From assembly GCF_001426375.1 (NCBI RefSeq), contig NZ_LMEO01000045.1:1174452-1238451 (forward strand): a DNA stretch of 64,000 nucleotides, in the 5' to 3' direction. Position 1 is the stretch's first letter, and every line of letters starts with the position of its first letter. The notes under the pieces are model-generated. The model saw only the letters and a list, made by a program, of their open reading frames with translations. It ran no database searches and was not told the origin of the DNA. Both the position numbers and the translations under genes were made by a program. Of this stretch, positions 32,869-40,493 are shown in pieces. Origin of the DNA: Paenibacillus sp. Root444D2. Its GTDB lineage: Bacteria; Bacillota; Bacilli; Paenibacillales; NBRC-103111.

Positions 32869-33195
32869 TCTCTCACCCCCGACTGACGTCAGGGACGAGA
32901 GATTTGATTAACAAATTCACCCGTGGTACCACCCACATTTCAGAAATGCTGCTATCGTTTGCCAGTGGCAACGAAACAGAATTCTGCTCTTTACGGATAA
33001 CGCCCGCTACACGCACAGCTGCTACTAGGCAAGTTGACATCAGCCAATATGCATTTCCCAGCCGGTCCTCGGGGAGGTCTTTTCGTTCGCTCATCATAGG
33101 AAGCTTGCAGCCTAGACTTCCTTCTCTGCTTATGTGGGGGCGACTTACTTTGTCCCTTCAACGGATCACAAAAGTATCGAATTACATTATTGTTT
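32869..33195 (-). promoter_or_regulatory. T-box riboswitch leader of hisS-aspS
   Basis: The T-box core GGGTGGTACCACGG lies at 32921-32934. The terminator at 32869-32903 has ATCTCTC and GAGAGAT arms and a T-run of seven. About 260 bp upstream contain the pairable arms of Stem I. The operon encodes both a His and an Asp synthetase, so the specifier may be a histidine or aspartate codon; I could not fix it by eye. Confidence 0.92.
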
Positions 33196-33224
33196 ATTGT
33201 AAACATTGGCAGATACAAAGTCAA
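33196..33224 (-). promoter_or_regulatory. Sigma-A promoter of the hisS leader
   Basis: Minus-strand TTGACT (33219-33224), a 17-bp spacer and TACAAT (33196-33201), directly upstream of the T-box leader. Confidence 0.75.
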
Positions 33225-33265
33225 GAGATAGAAGTACTAATCCTCCTATACCTCCACTATATTAG

Positions 33266-33571
33266 TTAATGTAAGTCCGCCCATTTTTGCAACTCATCCA
33301 TAACGGGTTTAAGCCCTTTTCCTTTGGCGGTTAATTCATACTCAATCCGAACCGGTGTTTCTGGGTACACATGACGGATGATGATCTCTGCAGCCTCGAG
33401 CTCCTTGAATCTCTCCGAAAGCATGCGATCACTCATACTAGGGATGAGAACTGATATATCTTTAAAGCGCTTCGGTCCAGAAAGCAAGACATGAACAATA
33501 AGTCCTGTCCAACGCTTTCCTAGAAGTTCAAAAGCATTCTCGAATTTGGGACACAGTTGATAGTCTTCCAT
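33266..33571 (-). CDS. HxlR-family redox repressor (YodB/CatR-like)
   Basis: About 101 residues. MEDYQLCPKFENAFELLGKRW is close to the start of B. subtilis YodB and CatR. The cysteine (residue 7) corresponds to the conserved N-terminal redox cysteine that senses quinones and diamide. The winged helix is SDRMLSERFKELE. It is the only cysteine, as in CatR. I start at the ATG after AAGGAGATG. It is divergent from a CatD-like gene, its probable target. Confidence 0.85.
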   Translation of the reverse strand: MEDYQLCPKFENAFELLGKRWTGLIVHVLLSGPKRFKDISVLIPSMSDRMLSERFKELEAAEIIIRHVYPETPVRIEYELTAKGKGLKPVMDELQKWADLH

Positions 33572-33609
33572 ATAAATCATCTCCTTATAAACAATTTTAA
33601 CATAGTCGC

Positions 33610-33670
33610 TTGACAAAAGTAAGTGCTTCGTAATAATATACTAACATAAAGTAAGTTATTAAACAAAATA
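33610..33670 (+). promoter_or_regulatory. Intergenic promoter and candidate operator for the catD-like gene
   Basis: TTGACA at 33610-33615, 18 bp, TAATAT at 33634-33639. AAAGTAAGT occurs twice, at about 33616 and 33648, flanking the -10 region; these are candidate sites for the HxlR repressor. The whole intergenic region is 122 bp. Confidence 0.5.
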
Positions 33671-33693
33671 TATTAAAAGAGGAGTTGTTAGTA

Positions 33694-34086
33694 ATGGCAT
33701 TGGGTCTACTTATTATTCGTTTAGTGATCGGTTTATCATTCGCGGCGCACGGTTCACAAAAAGTATTTGGATGGTTCGGTGGTTATGGTCCCAAAGGTAC
33801 GGGAGGTTTCTTCGATTCTATTGGAATCAAACCAGGTGTGCTCATGGCTGTTCTTGCAGGCTTAGCGGAAATTGTAGGTGGCCTGCTCTTCGCCGCAGGT
33901 CTTTGGACACCATTTGGTGCTGCTCTTATTGCACTGATTATGCTTGGTGCTATTATTAAAGTTCATGGCAAAAATGGTTACTGGGTAACTTCCAATGGTT
34001 ATGAATACAATTTAACGCTGCTCGCTATCGCTGTTGGTGTTGCACTTATCGGAGCCGGTGAATATTCCTTAGATGCTTTGATGTAA
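33694..34086 (+). CDS. DoxX-family membrane protein (CatD-like)
   Basis: About 130 residues with four hydrophobic segments. LIIRLVIGLSFAAHGSQKVFGWFGG is the DoxX opening. In B. subtilis the DoxX proteins CatD and MhqP are induced by catechol and quinones under CatR, YodB or MhqR. The divergent CatR-like gene supports a similar role in quinone stress. No CatE dioxygenase gene follows. ATG lies 9 bp after AGAGGAG. Confidence 0.85.
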   Translation: MALGLLIIRLVIGLSFAAHGSQKVFGWFGGYGPKGTGGFFDSIGIKPGVLMAVLAGLAEIVGGLLFAAGLWTPFGAALIALIMLGAIIKVHGKNGYWVTSNGYEYNLTLLAIAVGVALIGAGEYSLDALM

Positions 34087-34254
34087 AAATGATATTAAGC
34101 CGTCCAGCCCAAGCTGAGACGGTTTTTTTGTGTAAAGAAAATAGCCTGCAGCACAAGGGCTGCAGGCCTCAAGTAAATATATTTTAAAGGGGGTCGACTA
34201 TTATTATATCCGCTCTTGATTAAAGGGATATGAAAAACAAATTACAATTTCATT

Positions 34255-34320
34255 ACAGTATTTTCTCCGTATTTTCAATCATTTTCATTTATTTTCACCG
34301 TATATTCAGACCATTTTCAC
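34255..34320 (+). repeat. Six phased ATTTTC hexamers
   Basis: ATTTTC (once ATATTC) starts at 34260, 34271, 34281, 34291, 34302 and 34313. The spacings are 11, 10, 10, 11 and 11 bp, one helical turn each. The array lies about 60-115 bp upstream of the acidic-protein ATG, on a face-aligned track that could bend DNA or bind a response regulator. The rest of this 290-bp gap holds a hairpin with GCCTGCAG and CTGCAGGC arms at about 34145-34168. Confidence 0.7.
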
Positions 34321-34376
34321 ATATACATGTACAACAAGGCAAATGGCCTTGAATTTATCATCAGGAGGCTGTAACA

Positions 34377-34670
34377 ATGACAATACAAAACGAGTTTCAA
34401 GAGGAACGGCAAGATCTAGTGGTGCTCTTCTCTGAAGATTCCGAAACCGAAGCCGAAGTTGAAGATGAAGTAGCTGAAGAAACAGCCGAAGAAGAGGCCA
34501 TTGAAGAGTCGGACGAAGCTGTCGAAGCGGAAGAAGAAGCATCTGATGAGGAAGAAATAGAAGCTGAGGATGTGTCCGAGGAGGATGCCGAAGCGGAAAG
34601 CGAAGAATCAGCCGAAGAAGATTCGGAAGATTCTGTGCAAGCTGAAGAGGATGCTGCTGACGCAGACTGA
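34377..34670 (+). CDS. Ultra-acidic low-complexity protein, unknown
   Basis: 97 residues. After MTIQNEFQEERQDLVVLFSE almost every residue is Glu, Asp, Ala, Ser or Val; there is no basic residue after the first 12. AGGAGG lies 8 bp before the ATG, and a terminator follows, so it is a real gene rather than a chance frame. No domain is recognised. It has no signal peptide and is likely disordered. DNA mimicry, metal or cation binding are possible but unsupported. Confidence 0.75.
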   Translation: MTIQNEFQEERQDLVVLFSEDSETEAEVEDEVAEETAEEEAIEESDEAVEAEEEASDEEEIEAEDVSEEDAEAESEESAEEDSEDSVQAEEDAADAD

Positions 34671-34719
34671 TCCAAGCAAGAATGTAAGCGTAGTCACAAA
34701 AACTTCCTTAGCTTCGAAA

Positions 34720-34775
34720 AGTTAAGAGCCTTAATGCCACATCTACAAGCGGCACTAAGGCTCTTATTTGTTGTT
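34720..34775. terminator. Terminator between the acidic protein and the FAD protein
   Basis: AAGAGCCTTA-TGCC and GGCA-TAAGGCTCTT pair with one mismatch around a 12-nt loop, followed by ATTTGTTGTT. It may serve both convergent genes. Confidence 0.8.
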
Positions 34776-36731
34776 CTATGGCTTACCTGTAACGCCAACT
34801 TTTAAATCTTTAATAAGCAAATACGTGTCGGCATTCGTTAACTTTTGTTTGTCGGCAATAAGTTTAACGGTCGTTTCTGTGAGCAGCTTATTCTCCAACA
34901 ATTTGGATTGCGCTTCCGTAGAGGCAGCCTTCAACCCTAACGCTTGAGTGATTGTATAACTGGCCTGTTCTAGTGTCAGCGGTATTTTATCTGCGTTTTG
35001 CAGATTCGCAATAGCCTGATTGACATCCCCAACCCAGGCATCAGGTTTCATCTTCTTCGCGCCGCCTACGAGATTAACCATCCGCTTTGGATTAGCCGCG
35101 TCATCCAAGTGAAAGTTATTGTCATAAGCACCTGAAGCTAAGCCCAGCATCAGAGCAGATTTGAGACCTTCATATGCTTTATGCTCCATAAAAGGTTCCG
35201 GCTTCAGTTCAATCGGTTTAGTCTCCATCCCTTGGGCATTCAACTGCTCCTGCAGCTTCCCAATCGCTTCTTTGGAGGCCGACATTTGACGGAACGTCAG
35301 CTTCTCTTGCTGGGCCAGCTTCACCGCTGTGCCTGCCGCCTGGCCTACCGCCATGCCGTTCGGGATCACACGCGCACTTCCATGAGGCAACGTATCATAG
35401 CTGGCTGCTTTGCTAGCGATCAGCAGACCATCCACTTTGAGCGGCACGATGCTGCGGAACGGAATTGCATACTGCTTCGGATCGCAGACGACGTTGCCGT
35501 TATCAGATGGCGATGTCCGCTGAATGTCTACTGGATACGAGCCAAAGCCGATGCGGTCCCACTGATCGCCATTTGTGCATACATCTACGATATTCAGCCG
35601 ATATTCCCCTTGAATATGCCGCGTTTCGCGGACATACAATTCAGATGCTGTGCCTCCCAGCTCAATCCCAGCAAACTCGGGGAATGTTTGTTTCATGTAA
35701 GCGACTATATTCGGTAGCTCTTTATTCGCAATATCAAAAGCTTCCTGCACCGACTTAGGATCGAACGTATCCACATTAAAAATTTGCAATGAATTGACAA
35801 GTGCCGTGTTGTCGTTCTGTCTGCCCATATTCAAACCGCGCATCTTTGCACGTTCTTTGTTAACCGGCGGATAGCTGCTCATCTCTCCGTAACCCCAGAC
35901 GCTGACTTCGTTTACTCCGGTTCCGTCGGAATTATCGTTGTTAAGGCGCTTCGCCATTTTGTCCCATACTTCAGGCGTAACATTCTTGAGTTTGAAAACC
36001 AAGGTCACCGCCATACGCGACTTGGGATCGCCCAGATCCTCGCGACCGAATGTGAAAGGAACGCCTGCAGCTGCGGCAAAATCCGCATCCTGTGTAGCGT
36101 CAATCACAGCACCAGCCTTCACGGTCTGTTTGCTGCCGTCAGCAAGTGTCAGAACAGCACCCTGCACGGGCACGTTTCCGTTTGCGGGTGGACCGAGTAC
36201 AGGCTCAATCTTTTGCGTACGTAAAAGAACGTCTATATTTTTCTCAGCGCTGACTAACTGGTTGAACGCATTCGCTGCCGTGTTTACATCGAAGGAATCT
36301 CCTTCAATCCGCTTGTACCATTCAGAGAAAAACCCTCTGTTTAACACTTCCTCCTTGCCAAGCGGATTCGTCTTGAGAGCATAGTTCATGTCAATCGTAT
36401 TCAGACCACCAAGTGTCATTAACCCACCTAACATCTCCCTATTGCGTCCGTCCACAAGCAGCGTGTTAAGTCCGTTGCGCGCCGCCGATACAGCTGCTGC
36501 TAGGCCTTCAGGATCTGTCCCTACTACGATGACATCGTATGCTTCCTTCGCTTTTTTGACGGATTTGACCTCTTCTAGCACCTGTTTCGTGGTGCTATGA
36601 TTGCCTTTTGAAAGGTGTTTATATTGATAATACAGTGATGCCGCAGCTCCCAAAGCTGCAAGCAGAATCAATATCCCCATTAACCAAATCCAGCCTCGGG
36701 ATGCGGAACGGTTTCGTTTCGAGTTTGCCAT
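34776..36731 (-). CDS. Membrane-anchored FAD-dependent oxidoreductase
   Basis: About 651 residues. The basic head NSKRNRSASR and a hydrophobic segment (about 15-38) form an uncleaved anchor or signal. The dinucleotide fold VIVVGTDPEGLAAAVSAARN follows, with GTDPEG replacing the usual GGGPAG, and VIDATQDADFAAAAG completes the FAD site of the FAD_oxidored group. The C-terminal 120 residues resemble an S-layer-like or helical region and are not assigned. The substrate is unknown. ATG at 36731 follows AAGGTGGGTG. It is monocistronic. Confidence 0.8.
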   Translation of the reverse strand: MANSKRNRSASRGWIWLMGILILLAALGAAASLYYQYKHLSKGNHSTTKQVLEEVKSVKKAKEAYDVIVVGTDPEGLAAAVSAARNGLNTLLVDGRNREMLGGLMTLGGLNTIDMNYALKTNPLGKEEVLNRGFFSEWYKRIEGDSFDVNTAANAFNQLVSAEKNIDVLLRTQKIEPVLGPPANGNVPVQGAVLTLADGSKQTVKAGAVIDATQDADFAAAAGVPFTFGREDLGDPKSRMAVTLVFKLKNVTPEVWDKMAKRLNNDNSDGTGVNEVSVWGYGEMSSYPPVNKERAKMRGLNMGRQNDNTALVNSLQIFNVDTFDPKSVQEAFDIANKELPNIVAYMKQTFPEFAGIELGGTASELYVRETRHIQGEYRLNIVDVCTNGDQWDRIGFGSYPVDIQRTSPSDNGNVVCDPKQYAIPFRSIVPLKVDGLLIASKAASYDTLPHGSARVIPNGMAVGQAAGTAVKLAQQEKLTFRQMSASKEAIGKLQEQLNAQGMETKPIELKPEPFMEHKAYEGLKSALMLGLASGAYDNNFHLDDAANPKRMVNLVGGAKKMKPDAWVGDVNQAIANLQNADKIPLTLEQASYTITQALGLKAASTEAQSKLLENKLLTETTVKLIADKQKLTNADTYLLIKDLKVGVTGKP

Positions 36732-36837
36732 TAGTACAAAAGCACCCACCTTATCTCTGCTTTTCGAATACTCTTTTTACCATTTGATAGTTTACCACAT
36801 TTTACGTATAGAGAGAAATTGTGCGCATAAGACAAAA

Positions 36838-36880
36838 TAAAGCCGCGCAACGCTGAACAATCAGCAAGCACGGCTTTATC
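36838..36880 (-). terminator. Terminator of the 57-residue protein gene
   Basis: AAAGCCG and CGGCTTT arms, with an inner GCTGA/TCAGC stem, followed on the minus strand by ATTTTGTC. Confidence 0.7.
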
Positions 36881-36881
36881 G

Positions 36882-37055
36882 CTACCGGTATGATTTCTTG
36901 GGAATACTCTTCATCGTTTCTTGGACGGATGTGAATTCCGAACTCATTTCCACGTCAGCAAGATTAGGCGTTTGACTCATGCGCTCAGCAAGAGTGGTAT
37001 GGAGCAATTGCTGCTCCGGTGCCGTCATGGCTCTGTGTTTGATCGATTGACGCAT
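36882..37055 (-). CDS. Small basic protein, unknown
   Basis: 57 residues, starting MRQSIKHRAMTAPEQQLLHT. ATG follows TTAGGAG. On the minus strand CTGACT, 18 bp, TATACT gives a promoter just upstream, and a terminator follows immediately. These signals make it a real transcription unit. There are no membrane segments, cysteines or known domain. Confidence 0.6.
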   Translation of the reverse strand: MRQSIKHRAMTAPEQQLLHTTLAERMSQTPNLADVEMSSEFTSVQETMKSIPKKSYR

Positions 37056-37129
37056 CTGGGTGCTCCTAACCGCTAGTATATACACATTAAGTATTACCAG
37101 TCAGATAGCTTATTATCCTTCGGAGCAAC

Positions 37130-37570
37130 TTATTTGCTGTCAATAACCAACGTAACAGGTCCCCAATTCGTCAAAGATACATCCATCATTTCTCCAAAAG
37201 CACCCGTTTCCACGTGTATGCCTTGAGACCTAAGCAGCTCATTAAACTTATCATATAGTGGCTCTGCAAGCTCTGGTCTTGCCGCTGACATGAAATTGGG
37301 CCGCTTCCCTTTCCGGCAATCGCCATACAAAGTAAACTGCGAAACGGATAAAATTTGTCCTCCCGTATCTAGTACGGAAAGATTCATTTTGCCGGTTTCA
37401 TCTTCAAATATACGCAGCCCAGCCACTTTATCCGCCAAATACTTCGCATCCTGCTCGGTATCGTCATGGGTAATCCCGACTAGAAGCATCAAGCCCTGTT
37501 CAATACGACCAATCGTTGTATCATTAACAGTTACTTCGGCACGTTTACAACGTTGAACAACTACTCTCAT
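37130..37570 (-). CDS. dtd: D-aminoacyl-tRNA deacylase
   Basis: 146 residues. MRVVVQRCKRAEVTV, the catalytic SQFTL motif and the NWGPVTLVID block (family Gly-cisPro-type GP motif) are intact. It removes D-amino acids and glycine from mischarged tRNA. It lies 33 bp downstream of relA, as in B. subtilis. Confidence 0.95.
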   Translation of the reverse strand: MRVVVQRCKRAEVTVNDTTIGRIEQGLMLLVGITHDDTEQDAKYLADKVAGLRIFEDETGKMNLSVLDTGGQILSVSQFTLYGDCRKGKRPNFMSAARPELAEPLYDKFNELLRSQGIHVETGAFGEMMDVSLTNWGPVTLVIDSK

Positions 37571-37603
37571 TGCCTTTGAATCTCCTTAACTTTATAACAT
37601 CGC

Positions 37604-39790
37604 CTAACTTTGCATAATACGCTGAACGGAATAGACATCTTTGACACGTTTAATTTTCTCAACAACGGACTGCAGATGGTCTATATTTTTGATTAAAATG
37701 GTCATATGAATCGTAGCCATCTTGTTCTTATCTGATCGCCCAGATACGGCGGAAATCATCGTTTTGCTTTCGGAAACAGCTTGGAGTACTTCGTTTAAGA
37801 ATCCACGGCGGTCATGACCTGTGATTTCAATCTCTACATTGAAATTGGATTCAACAGCTTCGGCCCAATCGACCTCAATGACCCGTTCCTCTTCGCCCAT
37901 ACTCGAAGGAATGTTCGTACAATCAGAACGATGCACGGAAACGCCGCGTCCTCTCGTGATGTACCCAATGATCAAATCGCCAGGTACTGGATTACAGCAG
38001 CGAGCGAAGCGGACAAGCAGATTATCAACACCTTTGACACGGACACCGTTGGTTGGCCGGCTTTTGCGCTCGGATGAAGTCGGAGCTTTGACCTCCTTGA
38101 CCTCACTAGTAAGCTTCAGCACTTGCGCTTCTTCAGCTTCCTTACGCAGCTTCTCCGTTAACTTCGTGCATATTTGTGCAGCTGTAATACCGCCAAATCC
38201 AACGGCTGACAGCATATCTTCAATATCGCTAAAATTAAACTTCTTCGCGGCTTCAAGCATTTTATCGTCGCTCATCAATGTCGGAGGATCAATGGCCAAT
38301 CGTTTGAGCTCGCGCTCAATCATGTCTTTCCCTTTTTCGACATTCTCTTCGCGCTTCTCTTTCTTGAACCACTGCTTAATTTTACTGCGAGCGTGAGAGG
38401 ATTGTGCGATTTTAATCCAATCCTGACTAGGTCCGTAAGAATGCTTTGAAGTCAGAATTTCAATAATATCCCCTGTTTTCAACTTGTGGTCCAAGGGAAC
38501 GATCCGGGAATTTACTTTAGCACCAATTGTTCGATTACCGACTTCAGTATGAATCCGATAAGCAAAATCCAGAGGTACTGAACCAGCAGGAAGCTCGATA
38601 ACCTCCCCTTTTGGCGTAAAGACGAAAACAAGGTCTGAGAAGAAATCCATCTTCATGGATTCCATAAATTCGGAGGCGTCATTGGTCTCGTGCTGCAGCT
38701 CCAAAATTTCACGGAACCAGCTCATTTTGTCCTCGAAAGTGCCCGAAGGTACAACAGAACCGCCTTCTTTATAGGCCCAATGCGCAGCGATACCAAACTC
38801 TGACGTCCTATGCATTTCCCATGTGCGAATCTGTACTTCTAACGGCTCTCCTTTAGGACCAATCACCGTTGTGTGCAAAGACTGATACATATTCGGCTTC
38901 GGCATCGCAATATAATCTTTGAAACGTCCAGGCATTGGTTTCCACAAGGTATGAATAATGCCTAAAGAAGCGTAGCAATCCTTGATCCCGTCGACAATAA
39001 CACGAAGTGCCATGAGATCGTAAATCTCATTAAATTGCTTGCCGCGGGAGCTCATTTTTTTATAAATACTGTAAAGATGCTTAGGTCTTCCGGAAATATC
39101 TCCCTGAATGCCCATCTCTTCCAGCTTTTCTTTAATGCTGTGAATAACGTCCTCAATATATTGCTCACGCTCAGTACGCTTCTTCTGCATGAGGTTAACG
39201 ATCCGGTAATACTGCTGCGGATTCAAATAACGGAGAGCAATATCCTCCATTTCCCACTTAATCGTGGAAATACCGAGTCGATGCGCAATCGGACAGAAGA
39301 TCTCCAGCGTTTCCTCCGCAATACGGCGCTGGCTCTCTTCGGATTGGTACTTTAATGTCCGCATATTATGCAAACGGTCCGCTAATTTAATGAGAATAAC
39401 GCGAATATCCTGCGCCATAGCAACAAACATTTTGCGGTAGTTCTCGTTCTGCTGCTCTTCTTTGGACTTGAACTTGATCCGTTCCAGCTTCGTCAAGCCA
39501 TCCACTAGCATCGCACAAGTTTTCCCGAATTTATCTAGAACAGTTTCCAGAGAAACTGTTGTATCTTCAACGACATCGTGCAGAAGCGCAGCAATGATGG
39601 ATGTGACATCCATCTGCATGTTCACCAATATATCTGCAACAGCGAGTGGATGCAGAATATAGGGCTCACCCGATTTGCGTACTTGGCCATGATGGGCTTC
39701 ATCCGCGAATTCATAGGCCTCCCGAATCCTCTGCAAATCATTCTCTTTCAGATAGGTGGCGGCCTTCTCCATCAGCAGCTCTATACCCAT
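37604..39790 (-). CDS. relA: Bifunctional (p)ppGpp synthetase/hydrolase
   Basis: About 728 residues. HD hydrolase with HHGQVRKSGEPYILHPLAVA and HDVVEDT, synthetase with YQSLHTTVIGPKG, TGS domain (about 390-450), zinc-finger region with CCNPVPGD, and C-terminal ACT. All catalytic motifs for both activities are present, so it is a full Rel enzyme. I start at the ATG preceded by AAAGGGAATGG; the frame is open 12 codons upstream. Order apt-relA-dtd is as in B. subtilis. Confidence 0.96.
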   Translation of the reverse strand: MGIELLMEKAATYLKENDLQRIREAYEFADEAHHGQVRKSGEPYILHPLAVADILVNMQMDVTSIIAALLHDVVEDTTVSLETVLDKFGKTCAMLVDGLTKLERIKFKSKEEQQNENYRKMFVAMAQDIRVILIKLADRLHNMRTLKYQSEESQRRIAEETLEIFCPIAHRLGISTIKWEMEDIALRYLNPQQYYRIVNLMQKKRTEREQYIEDVIHSIKEKLEEMGIQGDISGRPKHLYSIYKKMSSRGKQFNEIYDLMALRVIVDGIKDCYASLGIIHTLWKPMPGRFKDYIAMPKPNMYQSLHTTVIGPKGEPLEVQIRTWEMHRTSEFGIAAHWAYKEGGSVVPSGTFEDKMSWFREILELQHETNDASEFMESMKMDFFSDLVFVFTPKGEVIELPAGSVPLDFAYRIHTEVGNRTIGAKVNSRIVPLDHKLKTGDIIEILTSKHSYGPSQDWIKIAQSSHARSKIKQWFKKEKREENVEKGKDMIERELKRLAIDPPTLMSDDKMLEAAKKFNFSDIEDMLSAVGFGGITAAQICTKLTEKLRKEAEEAQVLKLTSEVKEVKAPTSSERKSRPTNGVRVKGVDNLLVRFARCCNPVPGDLIIGYITRGRGVSVHRSDCTNIPSSMGEEERVIEVDWAEAVESNFNVEIEITGHDRRGFLNEVLQAVSESKTMISAVSGRSDKNKMATIHMTILIKNIDHLQSVVEKIKRVKDVYSVQRIMQS

Positions 39791-39939
39791 GCATCTACCC
39801 ATTCCCTTTAATCGATTTTTATTCATTATGCCTGCAAGGCAGGCCCCACGTCAACTGTTCGCACCATGCATTCGACAAAAAGCAGCATTTTCTCGCAAAT
39901 CACTGAACGTATTCCTGAAATATTAGCTTTCATTGTATA

Positions 39940-39968
39940 AAAAAGAATCGAACACTAGCATTCGATTC
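39940..39968 (-). terminator. Terminator of the recJ-apt operon
   Basis: A perfect 8-bp stem GAATCGAA / TTCGATTC with an 8-nt loop, followed on the minus strand by TTTTTTAT. Confidence 0.85.
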
Positions 39969-39980
39969 TCAGCTTTAATT

Positions 39981-40493
39981 TTAATATTGAACTAAGGAAA
40001 CCACGTCAATCCCATTAAACTTACTTCTACCGTCTAAGTAGGATAATTCGATTAAGAATGCAGCACCTACAACTTCCCCACCAAGCTGATTAATCAAGTC
40101 GATCGATGTTTGAATCGTTCCGCCTGTTGCAAGTAAATCATCCGCAATCAGTACCTTTTGACCTGGTTTAATAGCATCTTTATGCATGGCTAATTTATCC
40201 TTGCCATATTCAAGAGCGTAGTCAGCCTCTATCGTCTCGCCAGGCAATTTGCCACTTTTGCGAATTGGAATAAAGCCTATTCCAAGTGAATAAGCGAGCG
40301 GAGCGCCAATTACAAAGCCACGAGCTTCAGGACCCGCAATTACATCGATTTGTTTCTCTTTAATTAATGCTTTCATCTGATCGATAGCTTCTCTATAAAC
40401 CGGCCCATTTTGCAATAACGTTGTGATGTCTTTGAAACGAATGCCTGGTTGTGGAAAGTCCGGGATGACGCGAATGTGCTCTTTGAAATTCAT
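39981..40493 (-). CDS. apt: Adenine phosphoribosyltransferase
   Basis: 170 residues. MNFKEHIRVIPDFPQPGI, GPEARGFVIGAPLAY and the PRPP loop VLIADDLLATGGTI are all present. It salvages adenine to AMP. The ATG, 7 bp after GGAGG, overlaps the recJ stop in ATGA, so translation is probably coupled. Confidence 0.96.
   Translation of the reverse strand: MNFKEHIRVIPDFPQPGIRFKDITTLLQNGPVYREAIDQMKALIKEKQIDVIAGPEARGFVIGAPLAYSLGIGFIPIRKSGKLPGETIEADYALEYGKDKLAMHKDAIKPGQKVLIADDLLATGGTIQTSIDLINQLGGEVVGAAFLIELSYLDGRSKFNGIDVVSLVQY

Noticed and set aside
34397..34675. Serine-rich open frame opposite the acidic protein
   Set aside because: It is the complement of the Glu/Asp codons, with no ribosome site; the plus-strand gene has AGGAGG and a terminator.
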